This document shows positions 33,630 to 41,635 of a stretch of 64,000 bases of DNA, piece by piece. Position numbers and translations under genes: made by a program. Where the stretch lies: contig NZ_LMOJ01000027.1 of assembly GCF_001424165.1 (NCBI RefSeq), positions 1 to 64,000 of the forward strand, in the 5' to 3' direction. The DNA comes from Massilia sp. Leaf139. Lineage in GTDB: Bacteria; Pseudomonadota; Gammaproteobacteria; Burkholderiales; Burkholderiaceae_D. The notes below the pieces were generated by a model that worked only from the letters and a program-made list of their open reading frames with translations, made no database searches and was not told where the DNA came from. The first letter of the stretch is position 1; each line of letters starts with the position of its first letter.

Positions 33630-35132
33630 ATGTCTTTTCTGTCCCCCGCCACGCCCAAGCTCGCGCCCTGGAAGGTTCTGCTCGTCGATGACGAGCCGGA
33701 TATCCACGACATCACCAAGCTCACGCTGAACCGCTTCCGCCTCGACGGCCGGGCCTTGACCTTCCTGCACGCCTACAGCGGCGCCGAGGCCAAGGAAATC
33801 CTGGCGCGCGAGACCGACATCGCGCTGGTCTTCCTCGACGTGGTGATGGAGCGCGAGGACAGCGGCCTGGAAGTGGCGCGCTGGATGCGCCAGGAGCTGG
33901 ACAACCAGTTCACCCGCATCGTGCTGCGTACCGGCCAGCCGGGCCAGGCGCCGGAAGAGCGCGTGATCGTCGACTACGACATCAACGATTACAAGGAAAA
34001 GACGGAACTCGACCGCACCAAGCTGTTCACCACCACCTTCGCCGCGCTGCGCGCCTACCGCGACATCATGAAGGTGGAAGACGCCCGCCGCGTGCAGCAG
34101 AGCTACCGCGAGGGCCTCGAGCGCGTGCTGGCTGCCTCCTCGCACATCTTCAAGCAGCGCAATCTGAAGGACTTCGCCAGCGGCCTGCTGCAGCAGGTCG
34201 TGGCCCTGCTGCGCCTGGAGCAGAGCATGCTGCTGCGCCTGAAAGGCGCGAGCATGATCAGCGGCGAGAGCCAGTATGAGGTGCTCGCCAAGATCGGCGA
34301 GTTCGGCGACGGCATCGACCCGGCCCTGCTGGCCCAGCTGGACGAAGCGCGCCATAACCGCATCTCCAAGCTGCACGGCGACACCTATGTCGGCTACTTC
34401 CCGAACAACAGCGGCAAGGCCTCGCTGCTGGTGCTGCAGGGCGTCGAAGAGATTTCCGATATCGACGCCCAGCTGCTCGAGGTGTTCTGCTCGGGCGTGG
34501 CCATTGCTTTCGATAATATTCTGCTGAACCAGGAAATCACCGACACCCAGGCCGAACTCATCCTGCGCCTGGGCGACGTGGTCGAATCGCGCTCGAACGA
34601 AGCCGGCAACCATGTGCGCCGCATGGCGCAGGTCTGCCACCTGCTGGCCCAGGCCTCGGGTTTGCCGGAAGACGAGACGGCGGTGCTGATGCACGCCGCG
34701 CCGATGCACGACATCGGCAAGATCGCTACGCCCGACGCCGTGCTCCTGAAACCCGGCCGCCTGACGCCGGAAGAATGGGAAGTCATGAAGCAGCACCCGA
34801 CGGTGGGCCTGCAGATCCTGGACGGCTCGAGCCGCCCGATCCTGAAAGCCGCCGCCGTCATCGCCCACCAGCACCACGAGAAATACGACGGCACCGGCTA
34901 TCCGCAGGGTTTAAAGGGCGAAGCGATCCACCCCTATGCGCGCATCGTCGCCGTGGCCGACGTCTTCGACGCCCTCAGCCACGAACGCGTCTACAAGCCG
35001 GCCTGGCCGGCCGAGCAGGTGACCGGCTACCTGCGCGAGGTGGCGGGACAGCACCTCGACCCGTACTACGTCGACCTGCTGATCAAGAATATGGACAAGG
35101 CGGTGGAGATCAATCGGCAGTGGCCGGATTGA
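33630..35132 (+). CDS. Response regulator with DUF3369 and HD-GYP phosphodiesterase domain
   Basis: 500 residues. Receiver domain about 13-150 with phosphoacceptor Asp70 (LVFLDVVME) and acidic pocket VDDEPD. A DUF3369 sensor-like domain follows at about 160-310 (SHIFKQRNLKDFASGLLQQ). The HD-GYP domain at about 318-495 has His360-Asp361 (HAAPMHDIGKIATP) and HHEKYDGTGYP with Gly423-Tyr424-Pro425. Known HD-GYP enzymes hydrolyse cyclic di-GMP; all metal ligands visible look intact. The gene converges on a double-GAF histidine kinase that may be its partner. Confidence 0.93.
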   Translation: MSFLSPATPKLAPWKVLLVDDEPDIHDITKLTLNRFRLDGRALTFLHAYSGAEAKEILARETDIALVFLDVVMEREDSGLEVARWMRQELDNQFTRIVLRTGQPGQAPEERVIVDYDINDYKEKTELDRTKLFTTTFAALRAYRDIMKVEDARRVQQSYREGLERVLAASSHIFKQRNLKDFASGLLQQVVALLRLEQSMLLRLKGASMISGESQYEVLAKIGEFGDGIDPALLAQLDEARHNRISKLHGDTYVGYFPNNSGKASLLVLQGVEEISDIDAQLLEVFCSGVAIAFDNILLNQEITDTQAELILRLGDVVESRSNEAGNHVRRMAQVCHLLAQASGLPEDETAVLMHAAPMHDIGKIATPDAVLLKPGRLTPEEWEVMKQHPTVGLQILDGSSRPILKAAAVIAHQHHEKYDGTGYPQGLKGEAIHPYARIVAVADVFDALSHERVYKPAWPAEQVTGYLREVAGQHLDPYYVDLLIKNMDKAVEINRQWPD

Positions 35133-35155
35133 TTACTGTCGTCGGTGGTATATAA

Positions 35156-35236
35156 GTAGGGTGGGCGCCCTGTGCCCACGCGGCACGACGCCAACATGAC
35201 GCGGGCGCGCGCGTGGGCTCGGGGCGCCCACCCTAC
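35156..35236. repeat. Palindromic 3'-end repeat between convergent genes
   Basis: Left arm 35156-35182 (GTAGGGTGGGCGCC...CCCACGCG) is nearly the inverse of right arm 35210-35236 (CGCGTGGGC...GCCCACCCTAC). Each arm also has inner self-complementarity (GGGC/GCCC). Related elements lie at 38772, 46980, 52209 and 58469. It fills the 115-base gap between the HD-GYP regulator and the histidine kinase. Confidence 0.75.
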
Positions 35237-35247
35237 TAATCCACTCA

Positions 35248-37200
35248 TCAGGCTGCGAGTTTTTGCTCGCGTCGGCTGCGCGGGAAACTCAGTTCATAAC
35301 GTAAACCCGCCCCCGGTGCGCTCTCCACGCGCACGCTGCCGCCCAGCGGCCCCGTCACCAGGTTGTACAGGATGTGCGCGCCCAGGCCGCTGCCGCCGTT
35401 GCCGCGCTTGGTCGTAAAGAAGGGGTCGAACAGTTTGGCGAGGGTGTCGCCGTCCATGCCGGCGCCGTCGTCGGCGTAGGACAGCGAGACCGTCTCGTTG
35501 GCGAGCGCGGCCCGGATCGTGATCACGCCCTGCTGCTCGCGTTCGAAGCCGTGCACCAGCGAGTTCACTACCATGTTGGTGACGATCTGCGACACCGCAC
35601 CCGGATAGCTTTCCAGTACCAGGTCGGCGGGGCACTCGACCTCGACCTTCACCGGCCGCCCTTTCAGCTTCGGCTGCAAGGACAGCAGCACTTCGTTCAG
35701 GTAGCTGCGCAGATTAAAGCTGCGCATGTCGTCCGAGGACTGATCCACCGCCACCTGTTTAAAACTGCGCACCAGGCTGGCCGCGCGCTGGGTGTTGGTG
35801 GTCATGATGCGCAGCGACTGGTCGACGATGTCGAAGAAGGAGTCCAGGCTGTCCTCGGTCATCTCGCCGGCCGCTAGCTCGGCGCGCGTCAGGCGCAATT
35901 CCTCGACCAGGTGGCTGGTCGCCGTGACGCAGATGCCGAGCGGGGTGTTGATCTCGTGGGCCACGCCGGCCACCAGTTCGCCCAGCGATGCGAGCTTTTC
36001 CTGGCGCACCAGCTCGCCTTGCGCCTGCTGTAATTGCGTCAGCGCCGTGTTCAGTGCGGCATTCTGCTCTTCCAGTAATTCCTTGGTCTGGCGCAGGCGG
36101 CGGTCGGCCTGCATGCGCGCCAGGGCCACGGCCACGTGGCTGGCCATGAAGGCAAGCAGATCCAGATCAGCCTTGGTGTAGACCACGGCCGGATCGTAGC
36201 TCTGCACCACCAGCACGCCATAGGGCTTGTCGTGCACCAGCATCGGCGCGCCCATCCAGCTGGCGATCCCGGCGTGGCCGTAAGCCTCCTGCACCTGGCC
36301 GCTCGCGACCAGGCGGGCAAAGCTGCCGGCGTCGTGGAGCTGCGCCTGTTTCGAAGCGAGCACGTACGACACCATGCCGCGGCCGTAAGGAAAACGTTCC
36401 ACCGGCGGGGCGGCATCGTGCCGGTCGACGAAATACGGTACGCTGACTTCGTTCGTGTCCGGGTGATACAAAGCGATCAAGAAATTTTCCGCAACCATCA
36501 GTTCGCCGATGATGCGGTGCAGGGTGCTGGTCAGGGCCGCCTTGTCGGCCGCGCTCGCGGACAGGCTGGCGATCTGGTACAGCCCGTGCTGCACCTGCTC
36601 GGCGCGGCGCCGTTCGGCCACCTCGTGCGCCAGGCGCGCGGTGCGCTCCTGCACGGCGCGTTCGAGCCGATCCATGCTCTGCAGGCTTTGCAGGGCCACC
36701 GAGACGTGGTTCGCGATCACGCCGAACAAGGCCTGGTCCTCCGCGCTGTAGGTGTGTTCGGGGGTATAGCTCTGGATCACGATCGCGCCCAGCGGCAGCT
36801 GCTGCTGGTCGAGCAGCGGGCAGCCCATCCAGTGCTCGGCCGCGCTGCCGGCGCCGAAGTCGGAACCTTCCTCCGCGCGCGCCTGGAAATCGGCGGCCGT
36901 GACCACCAGGGTCTGGCGGTTCAGGATGACCCAGGCCGTGGGCGACTCGTCGGGGGACGCGAGCGCGACAGGCTGGTTGAGGGGCGGGCCTTCGTCGGAT
37001 TCGTCGACGAAGTAGACAAAGCGTACGGTGCCGCCGTCGCGGTCGGACAGTGCCACGTAGAAGTTGGCCGCATACATGATGCGGCCCAGCGCGCGGTGCA
37101 CGCCGCGGATGAATTCGGTGATGTCGCTGCAGCTGGTCGAGGTCTGCCCGATTTCGAGCAACATCGACTGCACCGCTTCCAGCCGGTCAAGACGTTCCAT
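35248..37200 (-). CDS. Sensor histidine kinase with two GAF domains
   Basis: 650 residues, no membrane segment, so a cytoplasmic kinase. GAF 1 at about 10-175 and GAF 2 at about 210-365 share the AANFYVALSDRD/AENFLIALYHPD, YFVD and WMGCPLL/WMGAPML blocks, a duplication. Coiled coils follow each (DRLERAVQERTARLAHEVAE). HisKA with His415 (LVAGVAHEINTPLG) and a HATPase domain (NMVVNSLVHGF, DDGAGM, GNGGSGLGAHI) complete it. Probably partner of the convergent HD-GYP regulator, by position only. Its ribosome binding site lies in a predicted hairpin (37204-37230). Confidence 0.93.
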   Translation of the reverse strand: MERLDRLEAVQSMLLEIGQTSTSCSDITEFIRGVHRALGRIMYAANFYVALSDRDGGTVRFVYFVDESDEGPPLNQPVALASPDESPTAWVILNRQTLVVTAADFQARAEEGSDFGAGSAAEHWMGCPLLDQQQLPLGAIVIQSYTPEHTYSAEDQALFGVIANHVSVALQSLQSMDRLERAVQERTARLAHEVAERRRAEQVQHGLYQIASLSASAADKAALTSTLHRIIGELMVAENFLIALYHPDTNEVSVPYFVDRHDAAPPVERFPYGRGMVSYVLASKQAQLHDAGSFARLVASGQVQEAYGHAGIASWMGAPMLVHDKPYGVLVVQSYDPAVVYTKADLDLLAFMASHVAVALARMQADRRLRQTKELLEEQNAALNTALTQLQQAQGELVRQEKLASLGELVAGVAHEINTPLGICVTATSHLVEELRLTRAELAAGEMTEDSLDSFFDIVDQSLRIMTTNTQRAASLVRSFKQVAVDQSSDDMRSFNLRSYLNEVLLSLQPKLKGRPVKVEVECPADLVLESYPGAVSQIVTNMVVNSLVHGFEREQQGVITIRAALANETVSLSYADDGAGMDGDTLAKLFDPFFTTKRGNGGSGLGAHILYNLVTGPLGGSVRVESAPGAGLRYELSFPRSRREQKLAA

Positions 37201-37203
37201 GAC

Positions 37204-37230
37204 TTCCCTTGAAATTAATTCCCAAGGGAA
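37204..37230 (-). promoter_or_regulatory. Hairpin covering the kinase ribosome binding site
   Basis: On the minus strand TTCCCTTG (37230-37223) and CAAGGGAA (37211-37204) are perfect 8-base arms around an AT-rich 11-base loop. The 3' arm contains the Shine-Dalgarno AAGGGAA, 3 bases from the ATG. If in the mRNA it would hide the ribosome site; it could also be a DNA operator. Confidence 0.5.
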
Positions 37231-37326
37231 ATATTAGCAGCGTGCGCCGTGTAACGCACGCGCTGCGGAGGAAACTGTGGCGTGGCAGTCTCGCAGGGCT
37301 GGACAGGCACCCCGCTCGCGTCATCG

Positions 37327-37833
37327 TCAGCCGCGCGGCGCCTTGAATTCGTTCTCGATCCAGGCTGTCGCCGTGCTCGGCGAGAGCTTGAAGCTGGCCG
37401 GCACGCGCACCTGCGCCACCTGCTCGCTCATCCCGTCGGTCGCGGTCAGGATTGCATACGGATCGTCGTCGTCCGGCTTGATGTCGAGCGTGACCTTCAG
37501 CTCGCCGGTGGCCTCGGTCCAGACATAGATGCTTTTGTGCAGGATCGCGTGCAGGTGCTGCTCGTGGCGGCGGATGACTTCCGAAGCCGTCTTGATCAGC
37601 GTGTTGAAGGCGTTGACGTCGAGCGGCTTGGGATTTTTTTTGTCGCGGCCCATTGTCCAGGGGCCAACCAGCGCCGGCTCCGGCTCGCCATCCTTGTACA
37701 TGGCGACGGCCCAGCCCTCGTCATCCTCGTTCTTGATCACGCGTGCAGTCCAGCCATTGCCTTGCCACAGGCGCGGCTCTTGCACCGGCGCATCGTCGTC
37801 GCCCGATTCCAGGTCGGTGTCGTGGTCGTTCAT
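37327..37833 (-). CDS. Conserved hypothetical cytoplasmic protein
   Basis: 168 residues, acidic N-terminus (NDHDTDLESGDDDAP) then WQGNGWTARVIKNEDDEGWAVAMYKDGEPEPALVGPWTMGRDKKNP, a central helix (LDVNAFNTLIKTASEVIRRHEQHLHAILHKS) and a beta-rich end (ELKVTLDIKPDDDDPYAILTATD). Even composition and many aromatic residues argue for a real globular protein. No signal peptide or membrane segment. No family name recognised. Stands alone. Confidence 0.75.
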   Translation of the reverse strand: MNDHDTDLESGDDDAPVQEPRLWQGNGWTARVIKNEDDEGWAVAMYKDGEPEPALVGPWTMGRDKKNPKPLDVNAFNTLIKTASEVIRRHEQHLHAILHKSIYVWTEATGELKVTLDIKPDDDDPYAILTATDGMSEQVAQVRVPASFKLSPSTATAWIENEFKAPRG

Positions 37834-37963
37834 CGCTCGCTGCTTCCTTCTGAAAGGCTATCGCCCAAAGGTAAGATTTTACGGGAATAGCGGTCGCGAT
37901 ACGATAGCAAAGCTATAAGAACACACGAATGATTGCAGGGTAAACCTGGTCGCGGCCGGGGCG

Positions 37964-38185
37964 CTAGATGCGCATGCCAGGCAGGCTGGGCCGGCGCACC
38001 GGCGGTGGCGGCGGCGTGCGGAAGGGATCGATGATCCGCTCCTTTGGCGCTTCGCGATTGAAGGGATTGATGATGATGGGCGGGATGGTAGGCGGCGCCG
38101 ATGGCGGCCCCTTCGTCCCTCCACCCGCCAGGCGGCGCGCTGGCGTCGTGCGATGCACCTTCATCGTTGAACTGACGACATGCAT
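37964..38185 (-). CDS. Small proline-rich basic protein
   Basis: 73 residues from ATG 38185, chosen because GGAGGG lies 5 bases upstream; the frame continues upward without signals. The sequence is basic and rich in Pro (GPPSAPPTIPPIIINPFN, PFRTPPPPPVRRPSLPG). No signal peptide or domain. The good ribosome binding site supports expression, but a short Pro-rich frame in GC-rich DNA could be spurious. Confidence 0.45.
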   Translation of the reverse strand: MHVVSSTMKVHRTTPARRLAGGGTKGPPSAPPTIPPIIINPFNREAPKERIIDPFRTPPPPPVRRPSLPGMRI

Positions 38186-38389
38186 GGGAACCCTCCTACA
38201 ACAGAGCAGGCTGTCAGTATAGGCGGCGACGTGCGCTTTGCAAGGTCGAAAAGCGCGGCCTTCGTCGGCCCCAGCTGCGCTCCGGCCCGTCAAACACGCC
38301 GCTCATCGCAGACGGATGGCGCACGGCGAGGTGCATGCCTAGAGTAAAGCCATCGACAACGCCTTTTCATCCACCTGCGAGAGACCACC
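38186..38389. other. Intergenic region, nothing recognised
   Basis: About 200 bases between the divergent proline-rich protein and small membrane protein genes. No clear promoter boxes, repeats or RNA features were found. Confidence 0.3.
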
Positions 38390-38767
38390 ATGAAAAAGAT
38401 CGCCCCCTACCTCATCCTCTTCCTGTGCGCCCTGCTGCTCTGGGATGTGCTGTTCACCTTCGGCGACGCCAGCTTCCATATCGACGGCGAGGAATTCGAC
38501 GGCCCGCTCGGCGCCATGTTCGGCATCCTGCTGGCAGGCGGCGGCACCCTGATCGGGCTGCTGGTCACGCTGGTGGTGGGGGTGGTGCTGGCGGTGGTGT
38601 TCGCCGGAGTCGGCGTCGTCATCATCGGCGCCCTGGCGATCGCCGGCGTCGCAGTGCTGTGCGCGATCGTGCCCTTCCTGCTGCCGCTGCTGCTGCCGCT
38701 GGCCGTGATCTGGTACCTGGTCAGCCGTTCGCGGCGCAACCGGGTGGTGCACAAGCCGGCCGTCTAG
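38390..38767 (+). CDS. Small multi-pass membrane protein
   Basis: 125 residues. Hydrophobic segments at about 5-24, 42-80 (very Val/Gly-rich, LLVTLVVGVVLAVVFAGVGVVIIGALAIAGVAVL) and 88-110, with a short DASFHIDGEEFDGPLG loop and a basic tail SRSRRNRVVHKP. Such phage-shock-like or envelope-stress membrane proteins are common in this group, but no family is recognised. It converges with queC, with a palindromic repeat between. Confidence 0.65.
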   Translation: MKKIAPYLILFLCALLLWDVLFTFGDASFHIDGEEFDGPLGAMFGILLAGGGTLIGLLVTLVVGVVLAVVFAGVGVVIIGALAIAGVAVLCAIVPFLLPLLLPLAVIWYLVSRSRRNRVVHKPAV

Positions 38768-38771
38768 AACA

Positions 38772-38848
38772 GTAGGGTGGAGTCCCGACTCCACGCGGCT
38801 TTCTGCTCGAGCCTAACAAAACCGGTGGAGTCAGGACTCCACACTACG
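38772..38848. repeat. Palindromic 3'-end repeat between convergent genes
   Basis: GTAGGGTGGAGTC (38772 on) and GGTGGAGTC...GACTCCACACTAC (to 38848) are arms of an imperfect long palindrome with CGACTCCACGCG inside. It is a TGGAGTC variant of the element at 35156. It lies between the membrane protein stop and the queC stop. Confidence 0.6.
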
Positions 38849-38854
38849 TCGCTG

Positions 38855-39562
38855 TTAGCCTTTCTCCGCCGCGAATTGCGCATAGCCCCGCGCGCGCAGT
38901 TCGCAGGCCGGGCAGGTGCCGCAGCCATAGCCCCAGTCATGGCGCGCGCCGCGTTCGCCCAGGTAGCAGGTGTGGGTCTCGAAACGCACCAGGTCGACCA
39001 GCGCCGTGCCGCCGGCCTGCTCGGCCAGTTGCCAGGTCTGTTTCTTGTCGATCCACATCAGCGGCGTCTCGACTTTCAAGCGCGTCGCCATGCCCAGGTT
39101 CAGCGCCACTTGCAGCGCCTTCATCGTGTCGTCGCGGCAATCCGGATAGCCGGAGAAATCGGTCTCGCACATGCCGCCCACCAGCACCGTCAGGCCGCGC
39201 CGGTAAGCCACCGTCGCCGCCACCGTCATGAACAGCAGGTTACGGCCGGGTACGAAGGTGTTCGGCAAGCCATTTGCCTGCATTTCGATGGCGACATTGC
39301 TGGTCAGCGCGGTATCGGAAATGCGCGAGATCAGCGACAGGTCGATCATGTGGTCTTCGCCCAGGCGCGCATCCCATTCCGGCGACAGCGCGCGCATCTT
39401 CTCGAGCACGGTCGGACGCACGCTCAGCTCGATCGCATGGCGCTGGCCATAGTCGAAACCGATGGTTTCCACCCGTTCATAACGCTGCAGCGCCCAGGCC
39501 AGGCAGGTGGTCGAATCCTGTCCTCCACTGAAGAGAACGAGAGCGGTGTCGGGAGCGTGCAT
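38855..39562 (-). CDS. queC: 7-cyano-7-deazaguanine synthase QueC
   Basis: 235 residues. ATP-pyrophosphatase loop LVLFSGGQDSTTC (about 8-20), substrate blocks FDYGQRH and NTFVPGRNLLFMTVAA, VGGMCETDFSGYPDCRDD and the zinc site with Cys in HTCYLGER and CGTCPACELR. The enzyme turns 7-carboxy-7-deazaguanine into preQ0 in queuosine synthesis. Full length and intact. It is divergent from tamA with an 87-base gap. Other queuosine genes are not in the window. Confidence 0.97.
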   Translation of the reverse strand: MHAPDTALVLFSGGQDSTTCLAWALQRYERVETIGFDYGQRHAIELSVRPTVLEKMRALSPEWDARLGEDHMIDLSLISRISDTALTSNVAIEMQANGLPNTFVPGRNLLFMTVAATVAYRRGLTVLVGGMCETDFSGYPDCRDDTMKALQVALNLGMATRLKVETPLMWIDKKQTWQLAEQAGGTALVDLVRFETHTCYLGERGARHDWGYGCGTCPACELRARGYAQFAAEKG

Positions 39563-39649
39563 GTGTGGTTTTCCGGGAAGTTAAACGTTCGCCATCATTT
39601 TTGCAATTCCGCTAAGATTCGCTCAGCTTTTACACTGACACGGAGAGAC

Positions 39650-41635
39650 ATGGTTCTCGCGACATCCAACCGAACCGCAAAGGCGGGGCCAAGGCAATCA
39701 CGGATTTTGGCACAAATCATGCTCTCCGTGTATGGGTTGCTGGCCGCCCAGGCTGCGCATGCGCAGGCCGCGCCTGCGCCGGCGGCCAACGAACCGGCGC
39801 CCGCCATACCGGCGCCGGCCACGAAGGCGGTTAACTACACCGTGCGCATCGACGCGCCGGGGAAACTCGACGATCTGCTCGAGGATAACCTCGACCTGCT
39901 GCGCTGGCGCGGCAACCCGCGCGTCGACCTCGAACAGCTGCAGCGCCTGGTGAAGGCGGTGCCGGAAGAAGCGAAAACCTTGGTCGCCACCGAAGGCTAT
40001 TATTCGCCCAAGATTTCCGCCGGCCTCGACAACAGCGGCGGCACCCCGGTCGCGCGCATCGTCGTCGACCCGGGTCAGCCGGTGCTGGTGAGCGACCTCG
40101 ACCTCGTGCTGCAGGGCTTTGTGCCCTTCGAGCAGGGCGGCGCGCCCTACGACGCCGGCGCGCTGCGCAACCGCTGGTCGCTGCCGGTCGGCGCCCGCTT
40201 CCGCCAGGCCGACTGGGAAGCGGCCAAGCGCGATTTACTGCGCGAAGTGATGCAGTCGCGTTTCCCGCGCGCCCAGCTGGTCGAAACCAGCGCCACCGTC
40301 GACCCGGAAGCCTATAAAGCGTCCCTGCGCGTGGTGATCGACAGCGGCCCGGAGATGCGCTTCGGCGAATTGCGCATCCGCGGCCTGAAGCGTTATCCGC
40401 GCGAGGTCATCACCAACCTGAATAAAATCAAGCCGGGCGACATGTATACCGAAGCCGCCCTGCAAGCCCTGCAGGCGCGCCTGCAGGAAACCGGTTATTT
40501 CGCCACCGTCGAGGTCAGCGCCGACATGCGCGCCGTGCTCAACGCCGAGATCCAGGAATTGAAAGACGACGACACCGGCGCCGCGCCCGCCCCGGCCGAG
40601 CAGGACGCCGCCACCGGCCCCGACGCCGTGCCGGGCGCCGCCACGACCGGCGTCAAGCCGCCCACCGTCCCCGGCCCGACAGTGCTGCCGGTGCTGGTAC
40701 GCGTCACCGAAAACAAGCAGAAGAACATCGAGGTCGGTCTCGGCTTCTCGACCAATACGGGCGGGCGCGCGTCCCTCAGCTACGACGACCTGAACGTGTT
40801 CGGCAAGCGCATGAAGAGCGACCTGATCTACGAGCAGAAGCACCAGCTGGCCCGGGCCGACTTCTACTGGCCGACCACGCCGAACGGCTACAACGACAGC
40901 ATCGGCGGCGGCTTCGAGCGCACCGACCTGCGCGGCGAAATCACGACGACGGCCAGCGTCACCGGACGCCGCGCCTGGGGCACGCCGGAACTCGAACGCA
41001 GCATCAGCCTGGAGGCGCTGGCCGAACGGCGCCAGGTCGAAGGCATTGACACCGCCTACAGCAAGAGCATCCCGCTGACCTACAGCGTCACCCGCCGCAA
41101 GCTCGACAACCTGCTCTCGCCGACGCGCGGCTACGCGCTCAACTGGCAGCTGGGCATTGCGCCGCTGCCGCTGTTCACGGACGAAAAATTCATTCGCGGC
41201 TATGCGCGCGGCGTGTACTACCGGCCGATGGGCGACAGCGGCACCCTGATCCTGAAGGGCGAAGCCGGCGCCGTCGTCTCGAAGGACAAGACCGGCGTGC
41301 CGAGCACCTTCCTGTTCCGCGCCGGCGGCGACCAGTCGGTGCGCGGCTACGGCTACCAGCAGCTGGGCGTGCGCGAAGGCGCAGCCATCGTCGGCGCGCG
41401 CTACCTGCTCACCGGCGGCGCCGAATACCAGTACTGGTTCCGTCCGCCCTGGGGCGCCGCCGTCTTCGTCGACGCCGGCAATGCCGCCGACAAGGTCGGC
41501 GACCTGAAGCCCGAATTCGGCTACGGCGTCGGCGCGCGCTGGCGCAGCCCGGTCGGCCCGATCAACGTCGACGTCGCCTACGGCCAGGCGGTGCGCAAGG
41601 TGCGCCTGCACTTCTCACTTGGATTCACGTTCTGA
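39650..41635 (+). CDS. tamA: Translocation and assembly module outer-membrane protein TamA
   Basis: GGAGA precedes the ATG at 39650; the frame is open further upstream but without signals. 661 residues: signal region (LSVYGLLAAQAAHA), three POTRA-type domains (about 60-330, e.g. GELRIRGLKRYPREVITNLNKIKPGDMYTEAALQALQARLQETGYF), an Ala/Pro insertion in the third, then a 16-stranded BamA-type barrel with FLFRAGGDQSVRGYGYQQLG (the VRGY-type lid-lock motif) and a C-terminal strand ending in Phe. It inserts autotransporters and other barrels with TamB. TGA overlaps the tamB ATG. Confidence 0.95.
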   Translation: MVLATSNRTAKAGPRQSRILAQIMLSVYGLLAAQAAHAQAAPAPAANEPAPAIPAPATKAVNYTVRIDAPGKLDDLLEDNLDLLRWRGNPRVDLEQLQRLVKAVPEEAKTLVATEGYYSPKISAGLDNSGGTPVARIVVDPGQPVLVSDLDLVLQGFVPFEQGGAPYDAGALRNRWSLPVGARFRQADWEAAKRDLLREVMQSRFPRAQLVETSATVDPEAYKASLRVVIDSGPEMRFGELRIRGLKRYPREVITNLNKIKPGDMYTEAALQALQARLQETGYFATVEVSADMRAVLNAEIQELKDDDTGAAPAPAEQDAATGPDAVPGAATTGVKPPTVPGPTVLPVLVRVTENKQKNIEVGLGFSTNTGGRASLSYDDLNVFGKRMKSDLIYEQKHQLARADFYWPTTPNGYNDSIGGGFERTDLRGEITTTASVTGRRAWGTPELERSISLEALAERRQVEGIDTAYSKSIPLTYSVTRRKLDNLLSPTRGYALNWQLGIAPLPLFTDEKFIRGYARGVYYRPMGDSGTLILKGEAGAVVSKDKTGVPSTFLFRAGGDQSVRGYGYQQLGVREGAAIVGARYLLTGGAEYQYWFRPPWGAAVFVDAGNAADKVGDLKPEFGYGVGARWRSPVGPINVDVAYGQAVRKVRLHFSLGFTF

